The notes beneath the pieces were generated by a model. It had not been told where the DNA came from and did no database searches. It saw nothing but the letters and a program-made list of their open reading frames with translations. This document shows positions 45,229-55,292 of a stretch of DNA of 64,000 nucleotides, piece by piece (within the stretch, counting starts at the first letter, position 1; each line of letters opens with the position of its first letter). Source of the stretch: Lysinibacillus parviboronicapiens (GTDB taxonomy: Bacteria > Bacillota > Bacilli > Bacillales_A > Planococcaceae); assembly GCF_003049575.1 (NCBI RefSeq), contig NZ_PYWI01000001.1, positions 1 to 64,000 of the forward strand. The letters run 5' to 3'. The translations under genes and the position numbers were made by a program.

Positions 45229-45835
45229 CCACGAGATGGTTCGCATAGGCGTGTCTGCCTATCTATCAGCACAGCCTGACATTACCGTTGTTGGTGAAGC
45301 TGAGAATGGTGCCGAGGCTGTTGAACGAGCACTTGCCCTACGCCCTGACATTATTCTAATGGACAATGTCATGCCTGTTATGACGGGTGCCGAGGCGACT
45401 GTAAAAATTTTAGAGGCTTGGCCCGAGGCAAAAATTATGATGGTTACGAGCTTTTTAGATGATGACAAAGTCTACCCGGCACTAGAGGCTGGCGCTGTTA
45501 GCTATATTTTAAAAACATCTAACGCCAAGCAAATTGCTGACGCCATCCGTAAAACAATCGGTGGCGAAACGGTTTTGGAGCCAGAAGTAACCTCTAAAAT
45601 GATGCATCGTATGCGTCACGGTACGAGTACCCCACTCTATGAGCAGCTAACCGACCGTGAAATGGAAGTATTACTGCTGATGGCAAAAGGTAAGGCAAAC
45701 CAGGAAATTGCTGATGATTTATACATTGCTTTAAAAACCGTAAAAACACATGTGAGCAATATTTTAGCTAAACTAGATGTTCAGGACCGCACACAAGCCG
45801 TTGTCTATGCCTTTCAAAATGGTTTAGCAACGTAA
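45203..45835 (+). CDS. liaR: Response regulator LiaR (NarL/LuxR family)
   Basis: 210 residues from TTG 45203, nine bases after AAGGAGG. Receiver with VDDHEM, phospho-acceptor in [13 protein letters not shown], and [24 protein letters not shown] end; LuxR-type DNA-binding domain [20 protein letters not shown] and [14 protein letters not shown]. Close in length and sequence to B. subtilis LiaR. Overlaps liaS by 26 bases. Should activate liaIH. Confidence 0.95.
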   Translation: MIQVLIVDDHEMVRIGVSAYLSAQPDITVVGEAENGAEAVERALALRPDIILMDNVMPVMTGAEATVKILEAWPEAKIMMVTSFLDDDKVYPALEAGAVSYILKTSNAKQIADAIRKTIGGETVLEPEVTSKMMHRMRHGTSTPLYEQLTDREMEVLLLMAKGKANQEIADDLYIALKTVKTHVSNILAKLDVQDRTQAVVYAFQNGLAT

Positions 45836-45909
45836 ATTTTAGTGATTCCTGCTAGTTTTCAGCGTTGTATGTGATGTTATCAGCTGTTTTACTATTTAAA
45901 GCTACACTA

Positions 45910-45939
45910 AAAAAGGTCCATGGCAAGCATGGATCTTTT
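45910..45939. terminator. Bidirectional terminator between liaR and the serine-hydrolase transcript
   Basis: AAAAGGTCCATG/CATGGATCTTTT with a six-base loop, flanked by A- and T-runs on opposite sides. Confidence 0.85.
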
Positions 45940-45949
45940 CACAAAATGC

Positions 45950-46021
45950 CTACACAATGTTGACCCCTTTTGTTGTTTTAGTACTACTACAAGCAATTAA
46001 CATAACTAAATCAAATTTCAT
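45950..46021 (-). CDS. 23-residue micro-ORF with strong ribosome binding site
   Basis: ATG 46021 is placed eight bases after AAAAGGAGCG, as good a site as any gene here. The frame has 24 codons and ends TAG just before the shared terminator. The peptide begins MKFDLVMLIACSS and ends KGVNIV; LIAC resembles a lipoprotein box, giving a very short lipopeptide-like product, or the whole could be a signalling peptide precursor. It follows the serine hydrolase by 54 bases and is probably co-transcribed. Unrecognised; function not assigned. Confidence 0.5.
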   Translation of the reverse strand: MKFDLVMLIACSSTKTTKGVNIV

Positions 46022-46075
46022 ATGGCTCGCTCCTTTTATTCAAATTTACTAGTGCTAAGAAAATCCATATATGTC

Positions 46076-47062
46076 CTATCTTATAGATTGATAAACCATT
46101 GAACCAAACTCGTGAATATCTTGAATGTAGTCAAACCCTTGGGGTGAACCAAAGCTATTAAAACCTCTAACTGCTACAATATTCTCTGTTGGAATCACCA
46201 ATAACGCTACACTTGTGTAGCCAAGAAGTTGAAAACTTCCTTCTGGTAATAAGGGACTTAGCTCTGTCACCCCCTCTATCACTTGTGGCTGAACAAACCA
46301 GAAAACACCGTTAGTGGGTAAGTGCTTCGGTTTACTGTTTTGGGATTGAATGGTCGTTAATAATTGGATGATCTCTATAGGTATGACTTGCTTTCCGTTT
46401 ACTTGACCCTTATCAAGAAGCACTTGCCCCCAGCTAGCTAACTCACTTAATGAGCTATACATATTCATCTTACTACCATCGCATACTTCACTTTCATACC
46501 AAAATGGATGATTTTTATGGTCCACTTCTATAAGGTTTTCAATTTTTTCACCGAACCAATTTGTCTCAGTAAAAGACAAAGCCTGAAAAACTTCTTCATT
46601 GACGATTTCAGCAATGGTTTTTCCTGTAGTGTTAAAAATAACTTGAGCAAGTATATCTACATTGACATCTCGATATGCCCAATTAGACCCTGCTATGAAT
46701 TCCTTCATAATTTTTTCATTTTGCCAACGTAAACCGTGAGTATGTGTAACTAAATGTCTTATCGTTACGCTCCCAAAAATGCTAGTATGTCCTAAATAAT
46801 CACTTAATCTATCATCTATTGAAGCAATATAGTTGTGATAAATTGCATAGGCTACAGCGAAACCAACATATGTTTTACGAACTGAGGCTAGATGGAAGAG
46901 TGTATGTGGACCTACCTTTTTCGCCTTTTTTTGTTGTCCATGTACACCAAAGTACTCTTCTAGTATAGTTTGACCACGTTTTTTAATAATAACTCCGCCA
47001 CCCGTACAATCTAACGCTGAGAAAGTTTTCTGTACTTGTATGATTATATTTTGTGTATGCAT
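46076..47062 (-). CDS. Serine hydrolase of the beta-lactamase/PBP4* family
   Basis: 328 residues from ATG 47062, after AAAGGAGTATTGC. SXXK motif in HLASVRKTYVGFA; a Tyr-containing second motif region SNWAYRDVNVDILAQVI in the place of YXN; HLVTHTHGLRW is the family signature around residue 105. No signal peptide or membrane helix, so cytoplasmic. Such proteins are esterases or D-amino-acid peptidases; true beta-lactamase activity is unlikely. Part of the extra block between sirA and tkt. Confidence 0.88.
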   Translation of the reverse strand: MHTQNIIIQVQKTFSALDCTGGGVIIKKRGQTILEEYFGVHGQQKKAKKVGPHTLFHLASVRKTYVGFAVAYAIYHNYIASIDDRLSDYLGHTSIFGSVTIRHLVTHTHGLRWQNEKIMKEFIAGSNWAYRDVNVDILAQVIFNTTGKTIAEIVNEEVFQALSFTETNWFGEKIENLIEVDHKNHPFWYESEVCDGSKMNMYSSLSELASWGQVLLDKGQVNGKQVIPIEIIQLLTTIQSQNSKPKHLPTNGVFWFVQPQVIEGVTELSPLLPEGSFQLLGYTSVALLVIPTENIVAVRGFNSFGSPQGFDYIQDIHEFGSMVYQSIR

Positions 47063-47294
47063 GCAATACTCCTTTATCCATCCCAAACCTTAACTAGAAA
47101 ATCGTAATAGTTGTAGAGGCTGAGCTAGCAACAATATGTAGGCTTTAGTTGTTCGAATCCTTAATATAACTTCATTATACATAATTTGGAAAATATTACT
47201 AGCTATTTATTCGTAATAGAAAATTACATCTAGTATACATTCAGAAACCTTTAGTTTCCAACATCGTTGTTATTTGTTAATAGGAGGAGATTAT

Positions 47295-47642
47295 TTGGAC
47301 ACTCGTTTTACCTACGATAACTTCGTTAGCGACAATTCATTTACTTTGCTTGAGCCAATTTTTGAAGCCATTGTACTTTTCTCTGTCATCATGCTTATGA
47401 TTATCATCATAAAAAAAGTGCCGATTTGGTTTTCTGTGCTCTTCGCGAGCCTTACTGTCGTTATTTCTGGTCAATTATTATTCTTTAGTGGCATAATTAT
47501 TGATGAACTGGGGCTTGGTGGAAATTCGAAAGACTTCTTTTGCTTTATTGCCACGGCCGTACTACAATGTGCAGTGGTCTTGATTAGCTTGCATAAAACT
47601 TCAAAAAACGTAAAAATACCGCAGCGCTCGGCAGAGAGTTAA
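47295..47642 (+). CDS. Small membrane protein of unknown function
   Basis: 115 residues from TTG 47295, placed after AGGAGGAGATTAT; the upstream in-frame codon at 47274 precedes the site. Polar N-terminus of about 18 residues and three hydrophobic segments (about 20-42, 45-65, 80-98), then a basic tail. Unrecognised. Convergent with tkt and shares its terminator. Confidence 0.7.
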   Translation: MDTRFTYDNFVSDNSFTLLEPIFEAIVLFSVIMLMIIIIKKVPIWFSVLFASLTVVISGQLLFFSGIIIDELGLGGNSKDFFCFIATAVLQCAVVLISLHKTSKNVKIPQRSAES

Positions 47643-47667
47643 CCCTCACTGAGCATTGCGGTATTTT
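47613..47667. terminator. Bidirectional terminator between the small membrane protein and tkt
   Basis: AAAATACCGCA..GCTC and GAGC..TGCGGTATTTT form a long interrupted stem with A/T tails on both sides. Confidence 0.8.
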
Positions 47668-47683
47668 ACATCTATACGAGAGA

Positions 47684-49678
47684 TTATAGCGCTTTGACTT
47701 TAGCTACAACATTTTCGACTGTAAATCCGTATTTCTCCATCACTAATTCACCTGGAGCAGAAGCGCCAAACTTGTCGATTGCAAGTACATCACCCTCGAA
47801 GCCAGTATATTTGTGCCAGCCGAATGATGCACCCATTTCGATAGCAAGACGTTTTGTTACTGCTTTTGGCAGAACGGCCTCTTTGTAAGCTGCGTCTTGT
47901 TTTTCGAAGCGATCCATTGACGGCATGGAAACAACTGCTACATCCAAACCTTCAGCTTTTAACGCTTTTTGTGCTTCAACTGCAAGAGAAACTTCTGAAC
48001 CTGTTGCAATTAGAATGGCATCTGCTACTTCTTTAGAAGCAGGAGATACTGTGTAAGCACCTTTCGTCACACCTTCACGAACTGTATCGATAGACGCGTC
48101 AAGCACTGGTAAGTTTTGACGAGATAACACTAAAACAGTTGGTGTTTTTTCAGATGCTACTGCAAGCTCCCAAGCAACAGCAGATTCGTTCGCATCAGCT
48201 GGACGAACAACAGATAGATTTGGCATTGCGCGTAATGATGCTAAGTGTTCAATAGGTTCATGTGTCGGACCATCTTCCCCTACAGCGATGGAATCATGTG
48301 TAAATACATATGTCACAGGAAGTCCCATTAATGCAGAAAGTCGCATAGCTGGACGAACATAATCAGAGAATACGAAGAACGTACCACCGAAGACATTAAC
48401 ACCACCATGGAGTGCCATACCGTTCATCGCTGCACCCATAGCGAACTCACGTACACCAAACCAAATATTACGGCCAGCGTAGTTATCTGCTGAGAAATCG
48501 CCCGCGCCTTTCATAGTCGTTTTGTTTGAGCCAGCAAGGTCTGCTGAACCACCGAAGAAAGAAGGTGTTTTCTTAGCGATCGCATTGATAGCCTCACCTG
48601 AAGAAGAACGAGTTGCGACAGATTTACCTACTTCATATACAGGTAATTCTGCTGCGAAATCTTCAGGTAATTTACCATTCATGGCATTTTCAAATTGTGT
48701 CGCTAATTCTGGGAATTCAGCTTTATATGCTGCAAATTTTTCGTTCCATGCTGCTTCAGGTTGAGCACCTTGCTCTACTGCCGCTGCATTAAATGTGTCG
48801 TATACTTCAGCAGGGATTTGGAATGGTTCATGTGCCCACTCATATGCTGCCTTCGTTAACACAACTTCATCCGTTCCAAGTGGTGCACCGTGTGAATCTG
48901 ATTTACCAGATTTATTTGGTGAGCCGAAACCGATAACTGTTTTTACTTCAATAAGTGTTGGTTTGCCAGTTGATTTTTTCGCTTCTTCAATAGCTGTGTT
49001 AATCTCAGTTACATCTGTACCATCTGCAACTTTCAAGTAGTTCCAGCCATATGATTCGAAGCGTTTTTGCACGTTTTCTGAGAATGATTTTTCTAAATCA
49101 CCGTCTAATGAAATATCATTTGAATCGTAAAGCACGATTAATTTTTCAAGCTGTAAGTGGCCAGCTAAAGAAATAGCTTCAGCTGCAACACCTTCCATTA
49201 AGTCGCCGTCGCCGCAAAGTGCGAATGTGTAGTGATCGACGATATTATGACCTGGCTTGTTGTAAGTAGCTGCTAAATGGCGCTCAGCCATTGCCATACC
49301 AACTGTCATGGCAATACCTTGACCTAGAGGACCTGTTGTTGCCTCTACTCCAACTGTATGACCATATTCTGGATGTCCTGGTGTTAATGAATCCCATTGA
49401 CGGAAGTTTTGAATTTCTTCCATTGGTAAGCCGTAGCCACCAAGGTGCAGTAGGCTGTATAAAAGCATTGAGCCATGACCTGCAGAAAGTACGAAACGAT
49501 CGCGGTTATACCATTGTGGATTTGCCGGATTGTGGCGAAGTTGTTTTGTCCATAGCGTATAAGCCATTGGCGCTGCCCCCATTGGTAATCCTGGGTGACC
49601 TGAATTTGCTTTTTCAATCGCATCGATTGACAATGTTCGGATAGCATTAATCGCTAGTTGATCCGCATGTTGAGTCAT
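47684..49678 (-). CDS. tkt: Transketolase
   Basis: 664 residues. Thiamine-diphosphate enzyme: [40 protein letters not shown] and the TPP motif [12 protein letters not shown]...DSN; the second domain has [20 protein letters not shown] and [10 protein letters not shown]. Moves two-carbon units in the pentose phosphate pathway. Downstream of ynzC as in B. subtilis. Confidence 0.97.
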   Translation of the reverse strand: MTQHADQLAINAIRTLSIDAIEKANSGHPGLPMGAAPMAYTLWTKQLRHNPANPQWYNRDRFVLSAGHGSMLLYSLLHLGGYGLPMEEIQNFRQWDSLTPGHPEYGHTVGVEATTGPLGQGIAMTVGMAMAERHLAATYNKPGHNIVDHYTFALCGDGDLMEGVAAEAISLAGHLQLEKLIVLYDSNDISLDGDLEKSFSENVQKRFESYGWNYLKVADGTDVTEINTAIEEAKKSTGKPTLIEVKTVIGFGSPNKSGKSDSHGAPLGTDEVVLTKAAYEWAHEPFQIPAEVYDTFNAAAVEQGAQPEAAWNEKFAAYKAEFPELATQFENAMNGKLPEDFAAELPVYEVGKSVATRSSSGEAINAIAKKTPSFFGGSADLAGSNKTTMKGAGDFSADNYAGRNIWFGVREFAMGAAMNGMALHGGVNVFGGTFFVFSDYVRPAMRLSALMGLPVTYVFTHDSIAVGEDGPTHEPIEHLASLRAMPNLSVVRPADANESAVAWELAVASEKTPTVLVLSRQNLPVLDASIDTVREGVTKGAYTVSPASKEVADAILIATGSEVSLAVEAQKALKAEGLDVAVVSMPSMDRFEKQDAAYKEAVLPKAVTKRLAIEMGASFGWHKYTGFEGDVLAIDKFGASAPGELVMEKYGFTVENVVAKVKAL

Positions 49679-49703
49679 TATGTTGTGACATCCTTTCTCG
49701 TCC

Positions 49704-49732
49704 TATATATTGTTCTTTTACAGTTTAGTCAA
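49704..49732 (-). promoter_or_regulatory. Candidate vegetative promoter of tkt
   Basis: On the minus strand TTGACT (49732-49727), 17-base spacer, TATATA (49709-49704), with the tkt start 26 bases beyond. Confidence 0.55.
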
Positions 49733-49804
49733 CATTGTCTTAGAAAACAATGGTTTTGTTATACTATTTGAGATTTATGACATACTTAATAGAATTGTGT
49801 CACA

Positions 49805-50038
49805 TTAATTTAAAAATTTATTTTTTTTCGCTTGCTTTACCTTCTCCGGCGTAACATCATTGCCCTCTGCATCTACAACTTTGACGTTTTCAATTGTATC
49901 GCGCATAGATGCTCTAAACGTATCCAAATACTCTTTACGCAGTGCAGTACGTTCTTTTGCTTCTTCTTCAGTAAGATTACCTGTTTTAGCTTTAGCTGAT
50001 AATTCATTAATTCGATTGATTTTTTCTTTTGATAACAT
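49805..50038 (-). CDS. ynzC: DUF896 protein YnzC
   Basis: 77 residues from ATG 50038, after AAAGGTGTGG, exactly the B. subtilis length. [20 protein letters not shown] and [20 protein letters not shown] are the DUF896 core, a helical hairpin; the tail is basic. Lies in the SOS-linked lexA-yneA-yneB-ynzC cluster. Function unknown. Confidence 0.94.
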   Translation of the reverse strand: MLSKEKINRINELSAKAKTGNLTEEEAKERTALRKEYLDTFRASMRDTIENVKVVDAEGNDVTPEKVKQAKKNKFLN

Positions 50039-50255
50039 AATTCCACACCTTTCAGTACCTATCTTAATGAATATGGTACGCAAAGTATAGCATGAATTGC
50101 TTCAAAATGCAGTTATATCAGCCTTTTAAGCGATTTAGTTGTGTTGTAAAATAATGCAAGAAGTATAGCAGAAAAAAAGTGTGTAGCTTGATCCTTTAAG
50201 TATCCTACAATTTCTGTTTTTTGGTATGGCTGACCCTAAACCTAACTGTCTTTTT

Positions 50256-51125
50256 TTACCCAAAAATTTGAGCAGCAAGAGCAAATAGTGTATTGTTTCG
50301 AGGTGGCATTTCTACAGAATTAATGATCATAACTGGCGGGTTACTAACCTCCTTAAAGCCACTTTGTGTCAACAATGCGACAAACTCTTCGTTCCCCACT
50401 GGCACATCTATTCGCAATTTGCCTTGATGGTTTAAAGCCAAATTATTTAGTATTAAGGAGGCCGTTTGACAATCAGGTGCTACAATTGGTCCTAGCAATA
50501 AATTAATTGGCCCTAAAATCGAGATACCGAATCCAATAATTTTTGCATGTTGATCTTTAACGACTAAACATTGTTTGGCTTGTTTTATTCTATTGTGAAG
50601 AAATGTACTTCTTTTATCGCCAAATGCTGCTTCGTCTAATGTTAATATTTGATTTAAATCATTTTCATGATAATTTTCAATGGTCATATTATTGGTCGAT
50701 AACCCATGGTTCACTCTATAATTATCCGCTAGATATTTTTGTACATAATCGACAGTTTTAAAACCCATTTTTTCATATAAGGGTTCGCCTTCTTTTGTCG
50801 CAATAAGCATTATAGCGGTATCTCCAGCAGCACTGTCTAAACATTTTTGGGTAGCATCTTTTCCTAAGCCCAATCCTCGGAAATCTTGATGGACAATCAC
50901 CATGCCAATGGAAGCTATATGCGTATCATACTTAATGATGGCCGCACTTGAAACAATTGTACCTGCTGCATCTTTGTGACCAAATATTTTACCAGATGAC
51001 AAAACCGTGGCAATTTCAAATTCATCATAATCCCACTCAACTGACGCTGACAATGTAATTAACCCCGAGATATCATTTTCATCAAATTCTACTAGCGCTA
51101 ACGTATTTTTGTTATATGTAGTCAT
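50256..51125 (-). CDS. Two-domain GNAT acetyltransferase
   Basis: 289 residues. N-terminal GNAT domain (about 1-130) with GMVIVHQDFRGLGLGKDATQ as acetyl-CoA loop; a second degenerate GNAT-like domain (about 150-285) with LTLDEAAFGDKR. The plan is that of Acetyltransf_18-containing enzymes. GGGAGGGAGAAAACAA precedes ATG 51125. Substrate unknown; sits in the extra DNA between yneB and ynzC. Confidence 0.88.
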   Translation of the reverse strand: MTTYNKNTLALVEFDENDISGLITLSASVEWDYDEFEIATVLSSGKIFGHKDAAGTIVSSAAIIKYDTHIASIGMVIVHQDFRGLGLGKDATQKCLDSAAGDTAIMLIATKEGEPLYEKMGFKTVDYVQKYLADNYRVNHGLSTNNMTIENYHENDLNQILTLDEAAFGDKRSTFLHNRIKQAKQCLVVKDQHAKIIGFGISILGPINLLLGPIVAPDCQTASLILNNLALNHQGKLRIDVPVGNEEFVALLTQSGFKEVSNPPVMIINSVEMPPRNNTLFALAAQIFG

Positions 51126-51373
51126 TTGTTTTCTCCCTCCCTAGTTCCGTGAAACCTAACATCATACTTATATTGATGGCATCATGTAGGAAATTGCACC
51201 TGAACGATGTCTCCCAAGGAACATTCGTTCTAATTTTATCTATACAGTTTGAAATTTACAAGTAATGATAACAATATTCTGTACTTCTTCATTGTTTACC
51301 AATAAAATGTAATTAATGCAATCATGACTAAAACTCATGGTTGTGATGAAATGAATAAATGGGAGGTAAAAAA

Positions 51374-51883
51374 ATGTTTATAAAATCACCAAGATTAGTA
51401 ATACGGGAATTTGAGCCTGATGATTGGCAAGCTGTCTATGCGTACACTTCCGATATGAATGTGATGAAATATATTCCTGAAGGTGTTTTCAGTGAGAAAG
51501 ATGCAAAAAACTTTGTCAGTGAGAACATGGAGGAAGCTAAAAATTTCCCAGTAATTTTAGTAGAAGAAAATATCCTGATAGGGCATATGGTTTTTCATCA
51601 ATATTTTGGAGAACATACGTATGAAATTGGTTGGGTGTTTAACCCTGACTATTATAATAAAGGCTATGCCTCAGAAGCAGCACAAGCTCTATTGAACTAT
51701 GGCTTTAAGGACATGCAGTTACATAGAATTATAGCCACTTGCCAACCACAAAATATAGCCTCATACAAAGTGATGGAAAAAATCGGCATGAGAAAAGAAG
51801 GTTATTTCAAAAAGTGTATACCGCACGGAGATGACTGGTGGGATGAATATTATTACGCTGTTTTAGCGCAAGAGTGGACGTAA
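51374..51883 (+). CDS. GNAT acetyltransferase, RimJ/RimL type
   Basis: 169 residues from ATG 51374, after GGGAGGTAAAAA; ATG 51359 would itself contain that site. FIKSPRLVIREFEPDDWQAV, EIGWVFNPDYYNKGYASEAA (acetyl-CoA loop) and NIASYKVMEKIGMRKEG. Substrate unknown. Inserted, with the gene at 50256, into the yneB-ynzC interval. Confidence 0.9.
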   Translation: MFIKSPRLVIREFEPDDWQAVYAYTSDMNVMKYIPEGVFSEKDAKNFVSENMEEAKNFPVILVEENILIGHMVFHQYFGEHTYEIGWVFNPDYYNKGYASEAAQALLNYGFKDMQLHRIIATCQPQNIASYKVMEKIGMRKEGYFKKCIPHGDDWWDEYYYAVLAQEWT

Positions 51884-51923
51884 AACCATTCGTAAAACGA
51901 CAAAAAAAGATTAGGGGCGCAAA

Positions 51924-52900
<977 letters not shown>

Positions 52901-52918
52901 GAATTATAACCCCTTTTT

Positions 52919-52997
52919 AGAATGTTTGTTCGGAATGTATGTTCTGATTTTAAAACGAACAAACGTTTTTGTCAAACACTTTTCGAACCTATGTTTG
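52919..52997. promoter_or_regulatory. Cluster of four LexA (SOS) boxes
   Basis: Matches to CGAAC-N4-GTTYG: CGAACCTATGTTTG at 52984-52997 (perfect), CGAACAAACGTTTT at 52956-52969, GGAATGTATGTTCT at 52932-52945 and AGAATGTTTGTTCG at 52919-52932 (two or three mismatches each). The first two cover the lexA -35 and the yneA promoter spacer. Confidence 0.88.
52947..52975 (-). promoter_or_regulatory. yneA promoter
   Basis: TTGACA (52975-52970), 17-base spacer, TAAAAT (52952-52947) on the minus strand. A LexA box fills the spacer. Confidence 0.85.
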
Positions 52998-53023
52998 CAT
53001 AAGTGTTCGCATTCTGCTATACT
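52995..53023 (+). promoter_or_regulatory. lexA promoter
   Basis: TTGCAT (52995-53000), 17-base spacer, TATACT (53018-53023). The -35 overlaps the best LexA box, so lexA is autoregulated. Confidence 0.85.
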
Positions 53024-53064
53024 ATCTAGTAAGAAGAACAAAAGATAAAAAGAGGTGAGCAATC

Positions 53065-53682
53065 ATGAAAAAAGTTTCTAAAAGACAAGAAGACATATTA
53101 GCATTTATCAAGGAAGAAGTGCGCGCAAAAGGTTATCCACCATCAGTACGAGAAATCGGTGAAGCGGTTGGGCTAGCTTCTAGCTCAACAGTTCATGGCC
53201 ATTTAGCTCGTTTAGAGCAAAAAGGCTTCATCCGTCGAGATCCAACAAAACCACGTGCCATTGAAATTTTAGAGCCCGAGGATTCCATTCAAAAGCAAAG
53301 CGTCATTCATGTACCACTTGTAGGAAAAGTAACAGCTGGATCACCAATTACAGCAATCGAAAATATCGATGAATATTTCCCTTTACCAGATACTTATGGC
53401 ACAAGCGAAGATCAGCTATTTATGTTAGAAATCATGGGTGAATCGATGATTGAAGCAGGCATTTTTGACGGAGATTTAGTCATCGTTAAACAAAAGGCTA
53501 CTGCCGATAATGGTGATATTGTCGTTGCCATGACAGAAGAGGATGAAGCGACAGTTAAACGTTTCTTCAAGGAAAAAACACATTTCCGACTTCAACCAGA
53601 AAATGCGACAATGGAGCCAATCATTGTTGACCAAGTGACGATTTTAGGACAAGTTGTTGGCTTATACCGCCGCGTGCATTAA
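53065..53682 (+). CDS. lexA: SOS transcriptional repressor LexA
   Basis: 205 residues. Winged-helix DNA-binding domain with [20 protein letters not shown]; self-cleavage site Ala91-Gly92 (KVTAGSP), catalytic Ser127 (GESMIEAG) and Lys165 (ATVKRFFKE). Cleaves itself on RecA filaments and releases SOS genes. AGAGGTGAGCAATC precedes ATG 53065. Confidence 0.98.
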   Translation: MKKVSKRQEDILAFIKEEVRAKGYPPSVREIGEAVGLASSSTVHGHLARLEQKGFIRRDPTKPRAIEILEPEDSIQKQSVIHVPLVGKVTAGSPITAIENIDEYFPLPDTYGTSEDQLFMLEIMGESMIEAGIFDGDLVIVKQKATADNGDIVVAMTEEDEATVKRFFKEKTHFRLQPENATMEPIIVDQVTILGQVVGLYRRVH

Positions 53683-53705
53683 TGGACTCACAATATTGCT
53701 CCATC

Positions 53706-53741
53706 AAAAAAGAGAAGCATGCAACTATGCTTCTCTTTTGT
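53706..53741. terminator. Bidirectional terminator between lexA and the GATase gene
   Basis: AAAAGAGAAGCAT/ATGCTTCTCTTTT with a short loop and A/T tails. Confidence 0.9.
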
Positions 53742-54447
53742 ATTTTAAACTCGCTTTGATAAAAGCTGTAAACAGCTTCTTCGCCACTTCATCACCTACA
53801 ATTGCTTGTTCTTCAGGATGCCACTGGACTGCGAGACAAAATGCCAATGAGTCATGGACCACCGCTTCGACGATACCATCGCTCGACTTTGCTACGACAT
53901 TTAATTTTTCCGCTAGCACATTAATAGCTTGATGATGCATTGAATTCACAGCAATCTTATCTTCTTCCACAATCGTGTTTAATAAATTATCAGGAACAAC
54001 GTTGACATAGTGTGTGGCAACACCCCGAGCTGCTTGCTGTCTATGCTTTAACAGCTTACTACTGTGATATTCACTATCAATATCCTGATAAAGCGTGCCA
54101 CCAAGAGCAATATTTAATAGTTGGATACCACGACAAATCCCAAAAATCGGCATTTGTCTTATTAAAGCTGCCTGAATCAAAGCGAGTTCTAGCGTATCCC
54201 TTTCTGGTTGAATCTGCCCTAATCCTGGCGTCGGTTCTGCGCCAAAGTGAAATGGATGCACGTCATAACCACCAGAAAGTAATAAACCATCAGTCAATGA
54301 TAAAATTTGCGCCACATCGTTCTCTACTCCAAGCGGGATAATAAATGGAATGCCACCCGCTTCGATAATACTTTTACAATATGCTACATTTAATCTTGAC
54401 GATAAATCATCCTCTGCAAATGCTGTTATCCCAATAATAGGTTTCAC
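53725..54447 (-). CDS. Class I glutamine-amidotransferase-like hydrolase (PuuD type)
   Basis: 240 residues from GTG 54447, after GGGGAGGCGATT. Peptidase C26 fold with LLLSGGYDVHP, nucleophile elbow PIFGICRGIQLLNIALGGTL (Cys) and LAVQWHPEE (His, Glu). Relatives hydrolyse gamma-glutamyl-GABA. No other polyamine genes are near, so the substrate is not fixed. Confidence 0.92.
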   Translation of the reverse strand: MKPIIGITAFAEDDLSSRLNVAYCKSIIEAGGIPFIIPLGVENDVAQILSLTDGLLLSGGYDVHPFHFGAEPTPGLGQIQPERDTLELALIQAALIRQMPIFGICRGIQLLNIALGGTLYQDIDSEYHSSKLLKHRQQAARGVATHYVNVVPDNLLNTIVEEDKIAVNSMHHQAINVLAEKLNVVAKSSDGIVEAVVHDSLAFCLAVQWHPEEQAIVGDEVAKKLFTAFIKASLKYKREA

Positions 54448-54480
54448 ACAATCGCCTCCCCTATCTAAAAGGTTTAAATT

Positions 54481-55233
54481 CTACCATAATCCTACATACC
54501 AATCAATCATGGCGTCCCCAAAGAAATATACAAGAATCGCTGCAAGTGCTATCGACGGACCAAACGGTATAGGTGTTTTTCTGCCTTGCTGACGCAGTCG
54601 TAGCACCACGATGCCCACTACCATCCCAATGCTTGCGGCTACAAATAATGTAAGTAGTGTATTCAACGTGCCAAGTACAAGGCCAAGTAAAAAGAATAAT
54701 TTAATATCACCACCACCCATGCCGCCACGTGACAGCACTGCAATCAGATATAATATGCCATAACCAACTACTGCGCCCACTAGACTATCCCACCATGGTG
54801 TCAGTGGTGACATGACACGCCCAACTAACAACAATGGTAAAAAGAAAATCAGTACTTTATCAGGTATAAGCATATACGCCAAGTCAGAAACAACGAGTAT
54901 CACTAATAATGATATCAATAACATCGCCACTACAAATTCTACGCTAAAACCTAATCGCCAATACGCAAATGCAAATAAAAGTGCGGTGATAAGCTCCATT
55001 AACGGATAAATCCATGAGATTTTTTGCCCACAGCTACGACATTTGCCACCTAAACAGACATATGACAACACTGGCACTAAATCCAGTGCAGTTAGTTGTC
55101 TCTTGCAATTCGTACAGTGTGAAGGTGGGCTGACAATCGACTCTTTCAGTGGAACACGTAGCCCCACTACATTAAAAAACGAGCCAAGTACGAGCCCAAA
55201 GAGGAAAACTGTCACTGTATAAGCCATTTCCAT
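54481..55233 (-). CDS. pilD: Type IV prepilin peptidase (PilD)
   Basis: 250 residues. Two CXXC pairs (CTNCK, CRSCG) in the N-terminal cytoplasmic loop. Aspartic protease residues sit in VVSDLAYMLIPD and GMGGGDIKLF. Seven or eight membrane segments. Cuts the leader of prepilins and methylates the new N-terminus. Last gene of the pil operon; AGGAGGTAATAAAA precedes ATG 55233. Could double as ComC for competence pseudopilins. Confidence 0.95.
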   Translation of the reverse strand: MEMAYTVTVFLFGLVLGSFFNVVGLRVPLKESIVSPPSHCTNCKRQLTALDLVPVLSYVCLGGKCRSCGQKISWIYPLMELITALLFAFAYWRLGFSVEFVVAMLLISLLVILVVSDLAYMLIPDKVLIFFLPLLLVGRVMSPLTPWWDSLVGAVVGYGILYLIAVLSRGGMGGGDIKLFFLLGLVLGTLNTLLTLFVAASIGMVVGIVVLRLRQQGRKTPIPFGPSIALAAILVYFFGDAMIDWYVGLW

Positions 55234-55253
55234 TTTTATTACCTCCTAAACGA

Positions 55254-55289
55254 ATAGGCGCCCATACATTTTGAAGTATGTGCGCCTAT
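55254..55289. other. Strong hairpin between pilO and pilD
   Basis: ATAGGCGC..CATAC and GTATG..GCGCCTAT form a 13-pair stem without a T-run, filling most of the 59-base gap. It may protect or attenuate the transcript before pilD. Confidence 0.55.
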
Positions 55290-55292
55290 GTA

